Assembly: GCA_023515745.1 (NCBI GenBank)
Contig: JALECJ010000007.1
Coordinates: forward strand, 1,221,477 to 1,285,476
DNA from: Amoeboaphelidium protococcarum
Taxonomy: Eukaryota > Aphelidiomycota > Aphelidea
Reading direction: 5' to 3'
Length of the DNA stretch: 64,000 bases
Shown here: piece after piece, positions 46,293 through 58,541 of the stretch
How positions within the stretch are numbered: the first letter of the stretch is position 1
How the letters are laid out: every line of letters starts with the position of its first letter
Notes under the pieces: model-generated
What the model was told of the DNA's origin: nothing
Database searches by the model: none
The model's input: the letters and a program-made list of their open reading frames with translations, nothing else
Position numbers and translations under genes: made by a program

Positions 46293-47465
46293 ATGACAAG
46301 TCTGCATTATAACAATCCTACGTCTGCTTAAGGATGGGCTGAAGATGCTACCATCACCTGTGTGCCAACGTCTGCTGGTGCATCGGGTCGTAATTCGGTG
46401 GTTAGTTTCTTGAAGAAGAATCCATCTCTGAATGTGCTGTCGACGTCTAATGCTGTGGAGGCTCGTGATTTCAGTAATTCTGATGAAGGTGTATGGATAA
46501 AGAACAAGTTTGAATCTGATCACATGTCCGTACTGGAGTTGGTTGTCAGATTCACGCATAGTGGTGAAATGTTGTGGTTACTGCCTGGAGTCAAGGGAAC
46601 CAATCGCTCTGTGACTGTTGCATTTGTCATCATCACCGAGTATGAAGTTGCTAGCGGTGATAATTAATAGTAGGTATAATTGGTAAGAGCCAAAAGAATT
46701 TACTGGGACCAGGCGGCTGTCATGCGTCAAATCTATCTCCTGCCTTCTGATGTGAGTCGTCTTCCTATGAGCAATCAGTTTCCAGTTAGTGCTCAGATTC
46801 TACCAGTTGCCACTAGTGATGCTGTGAATCGTCTGCTGTATGAAGAGCAGGATGGGAGCAGTAATTGTCTGGAGAAGTAGCTGACCGGGGTGGATGTGTA
46901 GATCAACAGAAATCAGTTCTCATCCTCAACCACCACCAGAGGAGTGTACAAGTCCTCTGTCACGGCTGATCCGTACCATCATTAGAGCCATTTCTCGATT
47001 GGTCAGGATGATGAGTATGTGCCTCAGTAGGAGTAGGGAGAGCGTCATGGTAAACGTCTAGCTCAGAACTCTACCAATGTCTCACATTTCAGCCTGGGTG
47101 ATGATTATGCCGGTGGTAAGGATATTTATCAACCACCAAAGTCTGCCAAGAAAATGTTTCCCAACACTCAGGTTGATCATCTGGATCAAAAGTCTCCATC
47201 CGGAAGATCTTCACCAACCAGACATGGGCACCACAAGGGACACAATGCTGCTGCTGCAAGACGTAATGACTCTCATCACGATATCTTTGGCGGTTACTCT
47301 GGGAATGAGAAGAGCAAATCTGCTGCCACAGCTGGAAACTAGCAAGAACCCGGTGATGTCGGTAAATGGGCTAGCAGTTCTAATGGACTTGGATCAGTGC
47401 AGAACAGACCATCTAGCCGCGTTTTGAATGTGCCTGGTGGCAAGAGCTCGATCCGCTTTGCTTGA
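46293..47465 (+). CDS. NTF2/SnoaL-like protein with Jupiter/HN1-like C terminus
   Basis: 390 aa. The first 170 residues form an NTF2-like (SnoaL) fold recognised from ITCVPTSAGASG, EMLWLLPGVKGTNRSVTVAF and KRIYWDQAAVMRQIYLLP. The C-terminal half is disordered and ends in repeats resembling the microtubule-associated Jupiter/HN1 family: SHFSLGDDYAG, HDIFGGYSG and, at the very end, SSRVLNVPGGKSSIRFA. The combination suggests a cytoplasmic protein with a ligand-binding or dimerising head and a cytoskeletal tail. NTF2-like identification is fair; the Jupiter likeness rests on short motifs. Confidence 0.65.
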
Positions 47466-47615
47466 ATGGTATGAAGTGTGGTGGCATTGTACGAATTGAC
47501 AGAGAACTAATTAGGGAGCCTATGATACGATATGATATTGAAACACATGACATTGAAATGATATTTGTAAAATCTTCAAGTTCATCAATCTCTTTTTACT
47601 TTTATAATGATAGAG

Positions 47616-49178
47616 TCAATTCTCATTGATTGCCATGTATTTCACATTTAAAAACTCCTATAAGCCTTCGACACCACCCTCTCTCCCAACACCGGAATGC
47701 TTGACACCACCGAAAGGACATTGTGGGTAGGATATAGTCCCAGTGTTAACTCCCACCATGCCACTTTTCAACTACTATGCCAGCAACTGAGCCATGTGTC
47801 GATCGGGATGCATTAGATAAGCGGCGAGTCCGAACTGAGTGTCATTGGCCATTTGAATAGCCTCATCACTAGACTCGCATTAGAACACAGAAAAGAGAGG
47901 CCCAAATGTCTCTTCACTCGCCACTGCCATATCTTTAGTGCAACCGGTAAAAACGATAGGCGCCACTAGATTTTACAATTCAATATTATGCAGAGACTGA
48001 TTATCAGCGCCATTGTACAATACTTCAGCTCCCTTTAATTATGCATCATCCAAATGCCTCAGCACTTTCTACTTTGCCTGACTGGTAATAAGAGGTCCAA
48101 CAGTAACTCTAGAATCGAATCCACTACCACACACAGTATTATCACGGAGATACTGAGTCAATTTGCGTACAAACTAGTCATGGATCTACTTTTGTACAAT
48201 AATTCTATTCGGTGCAATACAAGTCTATCCAGCATTCCTCAACTTGGCATCAACCAAGTTCTTAACACACGAATCCAGATATTAATCAATCTGAGATTCA
48301 CTATAGTTCATACTAGAAGAAGATCCAAGCACTACGAATGGTGCATTACCACCAAGTTCCATTGATGTCCGCTTAACTGTCTTGGCACACTGCGCCATCA
48401 AATGCACTCCAACACCAGTGCTTCCAGTAAAACTCAATTTACGCACCCTGTCATCCCCGCATAACATATCTCCCACATCTGCAACATTATCCTTATCACA
48501 CGGTACCACATTTATGGAGCCCTTCAGAAAGCCAGCCTAATCCGCCAGATGAGCTAATGCTAGAGCAGATAGCGGAGTCTCTGGTGATGGCTTCAAGACA
48601 ACTGTATTCCCCGCAGCTATGGCAGGAGCAATCTTTCTAGTCACCATAGCCAGCGGGAAATTCCATGGTGTGATTAGAGCACACACACCGATCGGCTCAT
48701 GACGAACCTCCAATCTCAATCGTAAATCATTAGATGGTATCAGACGTCCATAATCACGCTTCACCTCCTCAGCGAACCACTTTACAAAAGATGCAGCATA
48801 CATCACTTCTCCCACAGCTTCTTTAAATGGCTTCCCGTTCTCAGACACAACGATATTCGCCAAATCATCCTTGTTACCCACAATCAAGTCGTGCCATTTG
48901 AGTAGTAATCTAGATCTGTGCACAGGAGATAGAGATTTATATTGCGGAGAGCGGAACGTGTCATAAGCAGCATCTATAGCCAGTTTTGTACCTTCATGGC
49001 CTGTACAATTTGAGACTTTTGCCAGCTCATCGCCAGTTAGAGGATCTCTGACAACATACCTGCTATCACCATCAACTTTACTACCACTACTAATCCACTA
49101 ACCTCCAATAAACGCATCACTCTTCAACAATTCCAAATTCTTCTACTTTAGCCTCTTTTACAAGTGATTCTTAATCAT
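47616..49178 (-). CDS. Succinate-semialdehyde dehydrogenase-type aldehyde dehydrogenase
   Basis: 520 aa, intronless. All ALDH motifs are present: [20 protein letters not shown] (cofactor loop), [32 protein letters not shown], the general base [11 protein letters not shown], the catalytic Cys in [14 protein letters not shown], and [10 protein letters not shown]. The sequence agrees best with SSADH (ALDH5), the GABA-shunt enzyme that makes succinate. A basic start (MIKNHLQKRLKQKNLEL) could act in mitochondrial import. The [13 protein letters not shown] motif near the end is typical of the NAD(P)-dependent group. Related ALDH5-like enzymes cannot be excluded. Confidence 0.85.
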
Positions 49179-49361
49179 TTTAATGCAATAAATAGTTTAA
49201 AGTACTTTAAATGGTGTCAAATGCGAGAGTTTGAAGAGTAAAAAGTTTATAATGGCAAAATAAGTTAACCATAACTGAGACAATATGAATCATCATATCA
49301 TCAAAATGAAACTAAATATATCAAGTGAAGTAGATAAAAAATTTCATAATTATACAGATAT

Positions 49362-49767
49362 TCACTTGGCTTTAACTTTAGAAATTTCGCTCCTACACTC
49401 AATACTAAGTACATACATACTCCTTATACAGTACAAAGGGATGAGAAGCACACTAATAAGTACCTCAATTAAACAGTGAAATCATCTTCAATTTCATCAT
49501 CATCCCAGTCATTATTCCAAATACTCAACTGCTCAACTTCATTCTTTCCATTACTTTATTATTGCCATTCTACATGGATTAACAGTTTGAAATATAATGC
49601 GCCTAATATTGTATGCGTAATAAAAGGCCTAATAAAATACCTTGCGTTGGAAACTCTTCAAACTCATCGTCTTCCTCAATGAAAGTCAATTTCTGCAGAT
49701 TCTTTGATGCTTCCTCCTTACTAGCAGGTGCCTTTAAATCTTTTTACTGCTTCTATGAATCGCTCAT
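49362..49767 (-). CDS. SEM1: SEM1/DSS1, proteasome lid and BRCA2-binding peptide
   Basis: Three exons on the minus strand (49641-49767, 49464-49569, 49362-49392) with two 71-nt GT-AG introns; 87 aa. The hallmark acidic-aromatic segments are intact: LTFIEEDDEFEEFPTQ joined to EW, then SIWNNDWDDDEIEDDFTVQL, ending RSEISKVKAK. The joins were chosen because they restore the EFP-x-x-W and DDF-x-x-QLR spacing seen in all family members. SEM1 is a subunit of the 19S lid, TREX-2 and other PCI complexes, and stabilises BRCA2. An unusually gene-dense example: 264 coding bases in three exons. Confidence 0.9.
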
Positions 49768-49997
49768 AATGATGATTTTATTAATTTAACAGAATTTGAC
49801 AAGTTATTACTATTTCTTTGCAATGAAGAAAAGAACTTCCTCGCTTCTTGGTTAAAGAGAAAGATTAGCTGACACTTTGAAGAGGAGCGAGAACGAGAGA
49901 CTTTCACGACTTTTCGCGTTTCTTTCGTTAACTGTGCCGTTCACTTACACTGTTTTCATTAAGAGAAACGATAGAGGAGAGAAACAAAGCTATAAAA

Positions 49998-51113
49998 ATG
50001 TTAACGTCAATCCGAGTCACCAAGAGAGCAACTCTCTCTAGCGTATCGTTTATGCGTTCTATGTCGCTGGATAGTCTGCAGTAATCCTCACCTATAGTAC
50101 AAGAACGCCATGATCAGGTGATGGTGAGTAACGTATCACCAATTCCAGGATCTCATATAAAAAAGTAACGCGTCGGGCGTGGAGGAAAACGCGGTGGATC
50201 TTCTGGACGTGGTAACGGTGGGTAGAAACATCACGACGGCCCATCTAAGCCATGGTTCACTGGCCTGACTACTAATCCAATTATTCAGGCAATTCCGCGC
50301 TGGAGCTGGGCACCGAGAGAAGTGAAGCCACGGTACAGGACTTTGAATTTGGACTATCTACAGTTTTGTATCGAGAGCGGGCGTTTAAAGTATCAAGATG
50401 GTGATGTGTTAACCATGAGAGATTTGAAATAGGCACGCGTTCTTAATGGCAAGATTGTTGATGGAGTTAAATTGCTGGGTAATGGTGCTGAATATTTCAA
50501 GTATAAGATTAGTATAGAGGTAAGTAAAGCATCAAAGACTGCCATTGCTGGCATTGAGAAACACGGTGGTAGTGTGACATGTGTGTATCATACTAGGAGT
50601 GGACTGAAGTAGATGCTGAGAGGTTATAGCGCTGTCTCCTCAGATGGTCTATAAAAGTTTTATGAGGCGCCTGTTCTGGAGTCTGATATTGCCTACTATC
50701 GAGATCCATAGAATAGAGGATACCTAGCAGATGAGCAGCGATTCGAGAATGTGTTCAGACCACGAGGCTACTTGAAATCTGCCGCAGAACTGCTGGACGC
50801 GTCAAAGTCGAACAGTGATCGCGTTTTTGCCGTCGATCAACCGTTGCAAGTGGAAGATTAGTAGGAGCTGCTCTAGTGGTTGGAATAGAGACGATAGGAT
50901 AGACTGAGAGTTTATGAACACGCTGAGAAGGTTAAAGCGGCCCAGTAGAAGTAGATGAAAGAAGAGTGGAAGTAGCAGCAGTGGTTCAAAGAGTAGCCAG
51001 CTGGACACTAGTGGATCATTATGAAGAACGATGATACTCCAGTCTTCAATCATCCTATTCTAAAGTAGGCAAAGTATAAGTAGTAGTAGTAGTAGTCATC
51101 TGCTCATAATTGA
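49998..51113 (+). CDS. MRPL15: Mitochondrial ribosomal protein uL15m
   Basis: 371 aa. Presequence-like start (TSIRVTKRATLSSVSFMRSM), then the uL15 glycine/arginine loop RVGRGGKRGGSSGRGNGGQK that penetrates the large-subunit rRNA, and the globular part (RTLNLDYLQFCIESGRL, VKLLGNGAEYFKYKISIEVS, ASKTAIAGIEKHGGSV). The long C-terminal extension is Gln- and Trp-rich and ends with five consecutive TAG codons read as Gln. The divergent SEM1 gene is 230 bases away. Confidence 0.9.
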
Positions 51114-51266
51114 TTATGAATTATTAGACATTTTTAGCAAAACTCGTTCCCTACTGAATCTTTTCACCATTTTAATAGTTTAGTATTTGTTGCTGATTGA
51201 TTGCTATTTCCTAGTCTTCTTTCTATCAATTTACAAAATAGATACATCATCATCAGTAAAATATAA

Positions 51267-51577
51267 ATGCCAACGTGTAAAGGATTACGGTAAGAAGTGA
51301 TTGATTGTATCCTGCTGAGCGACTGTGTGGTCAAGGATAAAAAGTCTGTTAAAGAGTGTCTAGTGGGAGATTAGGAACGAGTGGACAAATATGGACCGGA
51401 AGGTGACGGCGTACCTGAGAAATGTCGCTAGTTGCAGAGAGCGCACGATGTATGCCTCAAAGGATTGGTAATTTTGATGTTTGTGATATGATTTAGTGAT
51501 GCGTGATATTCTAAATAATTTTAATGTACATGTAGTTGGATAAGAGAAATAGATTAGTTGGATTCAAAGGATATTGA
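51267..51577 (+). CDS. COA5: COA5/PET191, cytochrome c oxidase assembly factor
   Basis: Two exons (51267-51467, 51536-51577) around a 68-nt intron; 80 aa. Twin CX9C protein: CKGLRQEVIDC and CRQLQRAHDVC, with the extra pair around SDCVVKDKKSVKEC, and the conserved end LLDKRNRLVGFKGY. PET191 family members sit in the mitochondrial intermembrane space and are needed for complex IV assembly. Length and cysteine spacing match the family. An acidic insert (GDQERVDKYGPEGDGVP) separates the two halves. Confidence 0.92.
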
Positions 51578-52097
51578 TAGCATCTGATTAGAGGCGCACG
51601 TGTGTTCTGTATGATATATAGAGTTTTGTTGAATGGAAATTACTTCTCGTTTGCTCATTGTTGTATTTACAATTGATGCACGATTTTACAGACACGAAAC
51701 ACTTATGGAAATGCATAGAATGAGCAGCTATGTCCTTGAATGGGATTAGAATTGAAACTACTATTGCCTCAAAGTTACCGAAATAGTGTTTATATGGCGC
51801 AGCAGATAAGCGTAACTTATATAAAGCCAGCGATTACCAAATCAGGGACGCGATGGCTTACAAAAGCAGAGCGCGATTAAAAATATACGATTCTCCAATT
51901 TTTTAAAAAGATCTTCATCAAACATTGACTGATCGACAGGCGGTCACAATTTTGGTTGTTAGTTTATACAGCTCTTTGTCTCCATCAATTTTCATAGCTG
52001 TTTAGCGCAAGGAGGTGCTTTCGCTGTTTAATAACTCTGCTATTTTACATTGCATATATTGATCATCACATCGAGAGTGAGATAGAATTGTTGAAAA
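51578..52097. other. Intergenic region, no gene recognised
   Basis: 520 bases between COA5 and the CD36-family gene. Short open runs occur, but none has a recognisable motif. A TATATAAAG-like element lies near 51820. Probably 3' and 5' untranslated and promoter sequence. Confidence 0.45.
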
Positions 52098-54533
52098 ATG
52101 TTCAAGGCACTGTCAGTGAAGAGAAGCAGAGTGTTTAGAGTGTCGCTGTGCTTCTTTATATTGGCCATTCTGATGCTAGTGCTTGGGATCCTGTCAAAGG
52201 TGCTGATTCCATCTATTGTGAATTCCGCGGTATTAGAGACTGTCGTTGTCGCTTCTGAGCACCATCCCGAGTATGATCAGCTTAAATCTAACATGGATGA
52301 TGGAAGTCCTCCCAAGTTCAACAAGATGTGGTTTTATAATATCACTAATCCTCATCGCGTCGTGCTTGGTGAATCGCCAGAGTATAATTTGGTTGGTCCA
52401 TACGTGTACAGGGAGTACTACTATAGACATGGGCAGTTCACTGATGATGGAGCTATTTATCGTTACACTGAGTCGATTTAGAATAAGTTTGTACCAGAAA
52501 TGTCTGCAGGTCCAGCTAATGATACGCTAACTATTGTAAATTTGGCATACTTTTAGACCATGTCCACGTATGGTGATGAATCTGACACGCTGCTGTTTGG
52601 CTCACTTCAGGTCATACCGGAGGCGATAGCCACCATGAAGAAGTTGTTGGTGTCTGGTATTAAAGGTAACATTGCGTCCACTCTGATTACACAGTCTTTG
52701 CCTGTTGTCGAGAAATTGGTCGGTGGTAAGGAGAATATGCGTAAACGTATCGGTGGTCATTGCGGTGGTGATGGTGGTATAAAGTGTAAAAATATTTGGA
52801 CCGGTGTTGGTTGCTTGTATAATTCTCTCACCTCTGGTGTCGGTTAGTACGCTGAGCCTATTTCTACCAGTATCATTGATCAAGTGTTGAATGCCAAAGA
52901 CAAGTATTCTATTTTGAATGTTGAAGATGGTGTGGGTGTTAATTATTGGTTGGAGGCTGATGGTGTCGATCGTAAGCATGAGATTATGGAACATTTCGGT
53001 ATCTCATATTGGCAGTATCATCACTTGCTATTCTGGTTGAAATAGGCTGGCGAATGTCCACTGGTGAGGTAAATGGCCTTTTTACTGATTAATCAGGGAG
53101 TTGATAAAGCGGTCAAGGTTCAGAACTGGGAAGATGTTCCGTACAGACAGATGCTTAGAGGAGATGTTCTTTAAAAGTTGTAGAGAGCCAAGACGCCCAT
53201 CTCTGCTGATCCAGCTAGTCCTCCAGAGTTGCCATTTGCTTTCGGAGGTGCTGCCGAGTATTTTCAGGGTTGGAACTTGACCACTATGCGATGCCTGGAG
53301 GAATTGATGACGGCGAACAAGACGTATGCTCAGTAGAGTTTCCTCAACTTCCACCTACCTGAAGGTAAAGCGGAGGAGTTTATATTGCCCTCGCTTGATG
53401 ATCAACCTCTGTTTTACTCCATAGAAGAGTGCCTGCCTAGTCCATATGCTGACCTTATGCTGGTAAGAAAGTATTTGGATCATGTTTCTAAAACTGTGAT
53501 TAAAGGTATATTCTAGTCCAAGATTAAGACGCAAGTCAATGGTGTATTTAGCACAAGGACTGTTCATGAACACGTTCTTGGATATCAAGATGAGTTTATC
53601 AGTTTTGTATTGGAGCCATCAGATCCGCGGCATCATTCGATTGCCCTCTTGCCGCATACGGATGACGTGTATGGAACTCCTAGATGTACTTCTAGTGCTG
53701 ATTTGTCCAATGAATTGTTCTCATGCAGGTAGTATCGTTATCGCAATTCTAAAGGCTAGATTGTGAAAGAGTATTATAAACAGCCGATTGAGATGCACAC
53801 TGGTAAAGATGATGCATCGCTGACTGGGCAATTCAAGTCTTTTGATGGACGTGAAGAGTTGAAGGAGATGTTCCCAGGCCGTACACTGTAGATATCTGGA
53901 GGCAAGTTATATGCGGGAACTGATTTTGAGCCGCTGAACAAGATTTAGCAGATTAGATCATTCCAATTGTTTGTACCTGCCCTGACGGGAAGTGTCGAGT
54001 TCAAAGAGAAGGGGTATGTGGATGATTTGTTTGGGATCAAGATGAAGAGGTTCACTTTTGACAAGTTCAAACGCTCCGGAATAGAGGAGACTATGCGGAT
54101 GAGTCTGTACGAGCCGAAGCATTTGCACTTGATAGCTGAAGAGGCGCCTGCGGACGTGGAAGGAGTGGGCGAGACTTTTGTCGATGTAGAACCACTGACT
54201 GGTAAAGCTATGCGCGCTCGAGTGTCAGTTCAGCTCACTGCCGACTACTCACAACCTGAAGTGAATCTGAACGTGTTTGCACCTCTAATGGTAAGAAAGC
54301 CTATTCCGGTGATGATTTAGTAGATTGACAGTCAAGTCACTGCTGATTTAGCGTAAAAATTCAAGTCTCAGGTGTATTTCGCTCTCGGATTATCCCATTA
54401 CGTCTATCTGGTCGGTGTCATTGTTGGATCTATTCTTCTAGTAATCAGTGGTATTGCAATGTATAAGGCCAAATAGAAGAACAAAATATTGTTGGAGGAA
54501 GAGCAGAGCCTTCTCTCTGACATTACTATTTGA
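52098..54533 (+). CDS. CD36/SCARB/LIMP-2 family membrane protein
   Basis: 811 aa, intronless. Two membrane helices: residues about 16-37 (FFILAILMLVLGILSKVLIP) and about 770-790 (YLVGVIVGSILLVISGIAMY), the CD36 topology. Ectodomain motifs include KMWFYNITNPHRVV, YNLVGPYVYREYYYR and LVVPALTGSV-like strands near residue 625, with many Cys and N-glycosylation sites. The ectodomain is about 300 residues longer than human CD36 or LIMP-2, mainly through insertions between 150 and 420. The cytosolic tail ends EEEQSLLSDITI, an acidic dileucine signal that in LIMP-2 directs lysosomal sorting. A lysosomal or endosomal scavenger or receptor role is likely. Confidence 0.82.
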
Positions 54534-54759
54534 ATCGTATTTTATTAATATATTAAATTCTACCATTTTACCGCATTGCTTTATTCAGTGTTCGCTTCCT
54601 TATCCGCTTGTTATCAACGCGCGATTCTCCTTTTTAATTAAATTCTGCTTTGTGATCACTAAGACTTTCTCGGTACTTGCACGATTTCTTCTGCTTATAG
54701 TATTTTATAGTGAAAATACCATCCATCTATCTACTAAATAGAGAAATATCATTGTGGAA

Positions 54760-56136
54760 ATGTCTTCGCCTTTTGATAGCGATAATGATGAGGAGTAGGA
54801 GGTTGCGAATATTGTCAGCTAGAACTTGAGTTCTGCGGTGAATGATAAAATTGATAATGGTAACTCCACCAACTGCTGCGTGCTGGGCAGAATTGAGATT
54901 ATTGGAAGCGAGAGAGTAAGCGATGGTGGAAGTGCGTACACTGCCTATATTATCGATGTTAATGGAGTATAGTTAAAGCGGAGATACAGCGAGTTTGAGT
55001 CTATTAGAAAGATCTTGAAGCGTCTATACCCTCACCTGATCATCCCGCCAATACCGGAGAAGCACAAGTTGACATCGTATGCCACACTCAAGATGAAGAA
55101 GGCAGCAGAGGATTCTGAGATTGTAGAGGTGAGAAAGAAGATGCTGTAATCATTTCTGCGCAAGGTTAATGAACATCCAGTGCTGTCTAAGGAGCATCTA
55201 TTTCATCGCTTCCTCGAACAGGGCACCTGGTCTGATGTATTGTTTTCCTCCTCTTCATCATCCGTGGGATAGTCGTAATAGTCTTCATAATAAGCGTAAT
55301 CATCAGTGTCTGCAGGGACGAAGCAGAAGATTGTTAGTAAAGTTGGACCTGCTAGAAAGCTCAAGAATCCAGATTTGAAGTTTTTATCGTTAGAATCAGG
55401 ATCTGAGTAGTACTTGAATAGTGTCCTCAGCTTAGAAAAGTCTTAGAAGGGAATATTTAAAAAGTTGGCTGAGAGTGATCAATTGTTGAGTGAGCTCGGT
55501 TTGATCTTTAATGGCATATCCCTGAATATGAATAGCGAGGTGTCGATCGCTGATAAATAGATTAAAGATGTGAAAACTGAGCAGTATATCGAGGCTATAG
55601 GTGGAGTGTACGATACTATGCATGAGCTGACACAGCGGTTCAATGTCGGTCTCAAGGACTTGTCTCTATCGCTGCATGAGCAGAGTTAGATTGCTCAGAC
55701 TGTGGTGGATCTGTTGAAATTGAGGCATTTGAAGCACGCGCAATGGGAAGACTTGGGCGACACGTTGGAGTAGAAGAAGATGCATCTTAACAATCTGGAG
55801 CAGGGGCTTGTTAGTCCAAGCGCTAGCGGTTCAGGATTTTTTGGTGCAATCACTGGTAAATTCTAGAGTCTATTGGATAATGATCCTGAGATGACCAGGA
55901 GGAATAATGTTGCCAAGTTGAAGGATACTATAATCACCCTGGAGAAGAGTCGGGAGGAAGCGCATTAGGATTTGTTGAAATTTAATGAGCTGGTCAGCCA
56001 AGAGTTGAATAGATTCCAGGAGGTCAAGACGAGAGATTTACGAGCCATCATGGAGAGATTTGCAAAAGTTCATCATTCATACTTTGAAAAGTGTGTCAAG
56101 GAGTGGGAAGACGTTCTCCAAGTACTGGATTAATGA
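54760..56136 (+). CDS. PX-BAR sorting nexin (SNX4/Snx41/Atg20-like)
   Basis: 458 aa. The PX domain occupies about residues 45-150 (AYIIDVNGVQLKRRYSEFES, then RLYPHLIIPPIPEKHKLTSY), with the RRYSEF motif that contacts PI3P and the PPK-like loop. After a Ser/Gln-rich linker comes a BAR-type helical region (FNVGLKDLSLSLHEQSQ, LKHAQWEDLGDTLEQKKMHL, VQELNRFQEVKTRDLRAIME-like ends) that forms a curved dimer. Domain order matches endosomal recycling nexins such as Snx4, Snx41 and Atg20. Subtype is not certain. Confidence 0.8.
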
Positions 56137-56269
56137 ATGACAGAATTGCTATAATCTATATACTGTAGTATTGGCTAGTATTGATTTGAATAATAACAAA
56201 TAACACTCAGTGAATTATTATTATAATCATTCTCATTTGTCAATTCAAAACTCCCGCTTCAGTTTATAT

Positions 56270-57856
56270 TCACTAGATTAACTTACGTAAATCTTCAATG
56301 GTGGCAATATAAGTCGGCTTACTCAACTTGATCACCTTATCGCTGCTACCACCTAGAGCCTCTTTTAAGCCCTCACCTGCAAACGTAACCAAAGGACTGA
56401 TCTCAATGGCCAGCTGCTTCAGCTAAACTTAAACTTCTTTTGCCTTTCCATCGCCACCAACCTTCATCTCCTTGACGTCAAAAGTTTCGTAAGCTTCATC
56501 ACTAGCTTGTACCTTCAGACCGGCATCGCGCAGAAATTATTCAGATTGCACGTAATAATCCTTCTTCGAGGTCTCTGGACAGTCAACACCGGCGCCAGAT
56601 GCATTCTTCAACGGACTAAAATCTTGCTGACGAGGCACAGAGTACACAGCCAGCGGACTCTTGTAAGTTGAGGTCAACTTCTACAGAGGCAACGAGGCCA
56701 GAATATCAAAAATGAACAACTCCAACTTGATTCCGTTCGGCTTAGAAGGAGCCACCTGCTGATCATTATCAAAACTGATATGCTTAATCTTCTTGCGCGC
56801 AATATGAAACTCCAATGAGCGTTCAAACTCCTCGCTGCAAAATTCATGCAAAGCCTCGATTGTGTAGAAGTGGTTGGCAATATTAGCGGCATCATACAAC
56901 AACTTGCCACCGTTACCCTTGGCCTCAGAGTCAGCCTTTGATATTTCGCTGTACTCAACAGCACCATACTTTCCATTCAATTTACATATAATGCCAACAG
57001 GCTCCTCAGGAAACAGCTTTCTAACTACCTTAACTCCACACTGAGCATCCTTGTCGATACAATATCCGATAAACTGAGGATCTGCAACACGGACGAGACA
57101 ATTGTCAACACAGTATGCATGGATATACTTGACACCACGATTCTTCATGTCTTGCAAGATGCCGCTATTTCTCAGTGAGGCATAAATACCACCATTTCCA
57201 TCAGGAGCTACACTTATAGTGCTCTTATCTTCCAGGAATATCTTGCCATCTTCAGTCAGGGCAGGTAGGACACCTTATTCAAAGAACTGAATAGCATCCT
57301 TATCCACACCGAAATAGTTATTCTTGACAAAAAATTCTTCGGTGGCCTTTCTAGTAGGACCACTAGTCATCACATACCACTTGAGCTTGTTGTTTGGAAT
57401 ACCAGCAAGCTTAACCAAACGCACAATCCTCTCAGCCTGTAACTAGAACAGAGACTTGTGAGATGGTAGACCAATATCAAAACAACCCTTAGGATTTGAG
57501 CTACCCAATCTAGTTCCCTGTCCACCGGCTAGCAATACCACGCAGACTTGGCCCTTCTTGATAGCATCCAAGCCTAGCTGATTCCACTTGGACAACTGAT
57601 CTGCAGACACATTTTCGACACTATCATACGCATCAGTAGGCAGAGGATCTAGCTTCTTGGCAGCAGCACTCTAATCCTTAGGAGCAGTGGCCTGCTTGAA
57701 TATGCGGTTAATGCGAGCAGGATCAATCTGAGACAGTTGTTGTAACAGAGATTGCTACTGCTCGGCAGGTAGGCTACTATAATATTGGAAGACATGTTCC
57801 TGGCCAGCAGCCTTGTACTTGTCATACACAGTCTAATACTCAACAGACACTGGCAT
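56270..57856 (-). CDS. UAP1: UDP-N-acetylglucosamine pyrophosphorylase
   Basis: 528 aa, intronless, normal length. It makes UDP-GlcNAc from GlcNAc-1-phosphate and UTP for chitin, N-glycans and GPI anchors. Motifs: VVLLAGGQGTRLGSSNPKGC (nucleotide-binding signature), KWYVMTSGPTRKATEEFF, VAPDGNGGIYASLRNSGI, KYIHAYCVDNCLVRVADPQF, GVKVVRKLFPEEPVGIICK, and the C-terminal domain. The start ATG at 57854-57856 begins an N-terminal helical region (QQQSLLQQLSQIDPARINRI) seen in eukaryotic UAPs. Confidence 0.93.
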
Positions 57857-58541
57857 AATTGATAAATGGCACTAGAGATACCAATGTAACAGGTCTTACG
57901 GTCAAAATTGTAAATAGAAAGACGGTAAAGAGAAAACGTTCTGCAGCAAAAGAAGAAACGAAGAAGAAATCAGAAACAGTCCATTCACTCTGAACGCCTA
58001 CAAAGAACAAGTCGGCATATCAGCTTGACGCTTTTTGATGATGAAACGAAATAAAGTCTGACGGAAAGCTGATTTGAAACGAACACGTCAAACTGCTTTG
58101 AGTTCAATCTATTAGTTCCTGCTACATTAAAACACTATTGTCATGGATAGGGAGTAGACAATTTAATCAAATGAATGCGTGATACTCTCTAACATTTTAC
58201 TCGTACTATACTGTGTCGAATATACCTCATATTCAAGTCAAATTTTAGAAAATATATTTTAACAAAAATTAACTATTCATGATACTGCTGGTACTGTTTC
58301 TGTACTGGATTATACTTTATTACTTCTGATTCACTATTCACTAGACCACTACCTGATAATGCACTTCTCACTTGCAATAACCGGCACTCAGAGAAGATCA
58401 ATGACGAACTCTGCAGCCTTGATAACGCCACTAATTGCTGCGCCACCCCCATTACGTCACCTCTCAACTCTGCATCTAATCAAGAGTCACTTTAAGATCT
58501 TACGCGACCGCATCATTCATCAAATCAGCTCTACAAGCGAA
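57857..58541. other. Intergenic region with two TGAAACG elements and a weak small ORF
   Basis: 685 bases upstream of UAP1 and the tRNA. TGAAACGAA occurs near 58042 and TGAAACGAAC near 58076. On the minus strand, ATG 58452 to TGA 58141 is open for 103 codons; its first 60 residues (VALSRLQSSSLIFSECRLLQ, SEVIKYNPVQKQYQQYHE) look somewhat protein-like. No family fits and chance is possible. Confidence 0.3.
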
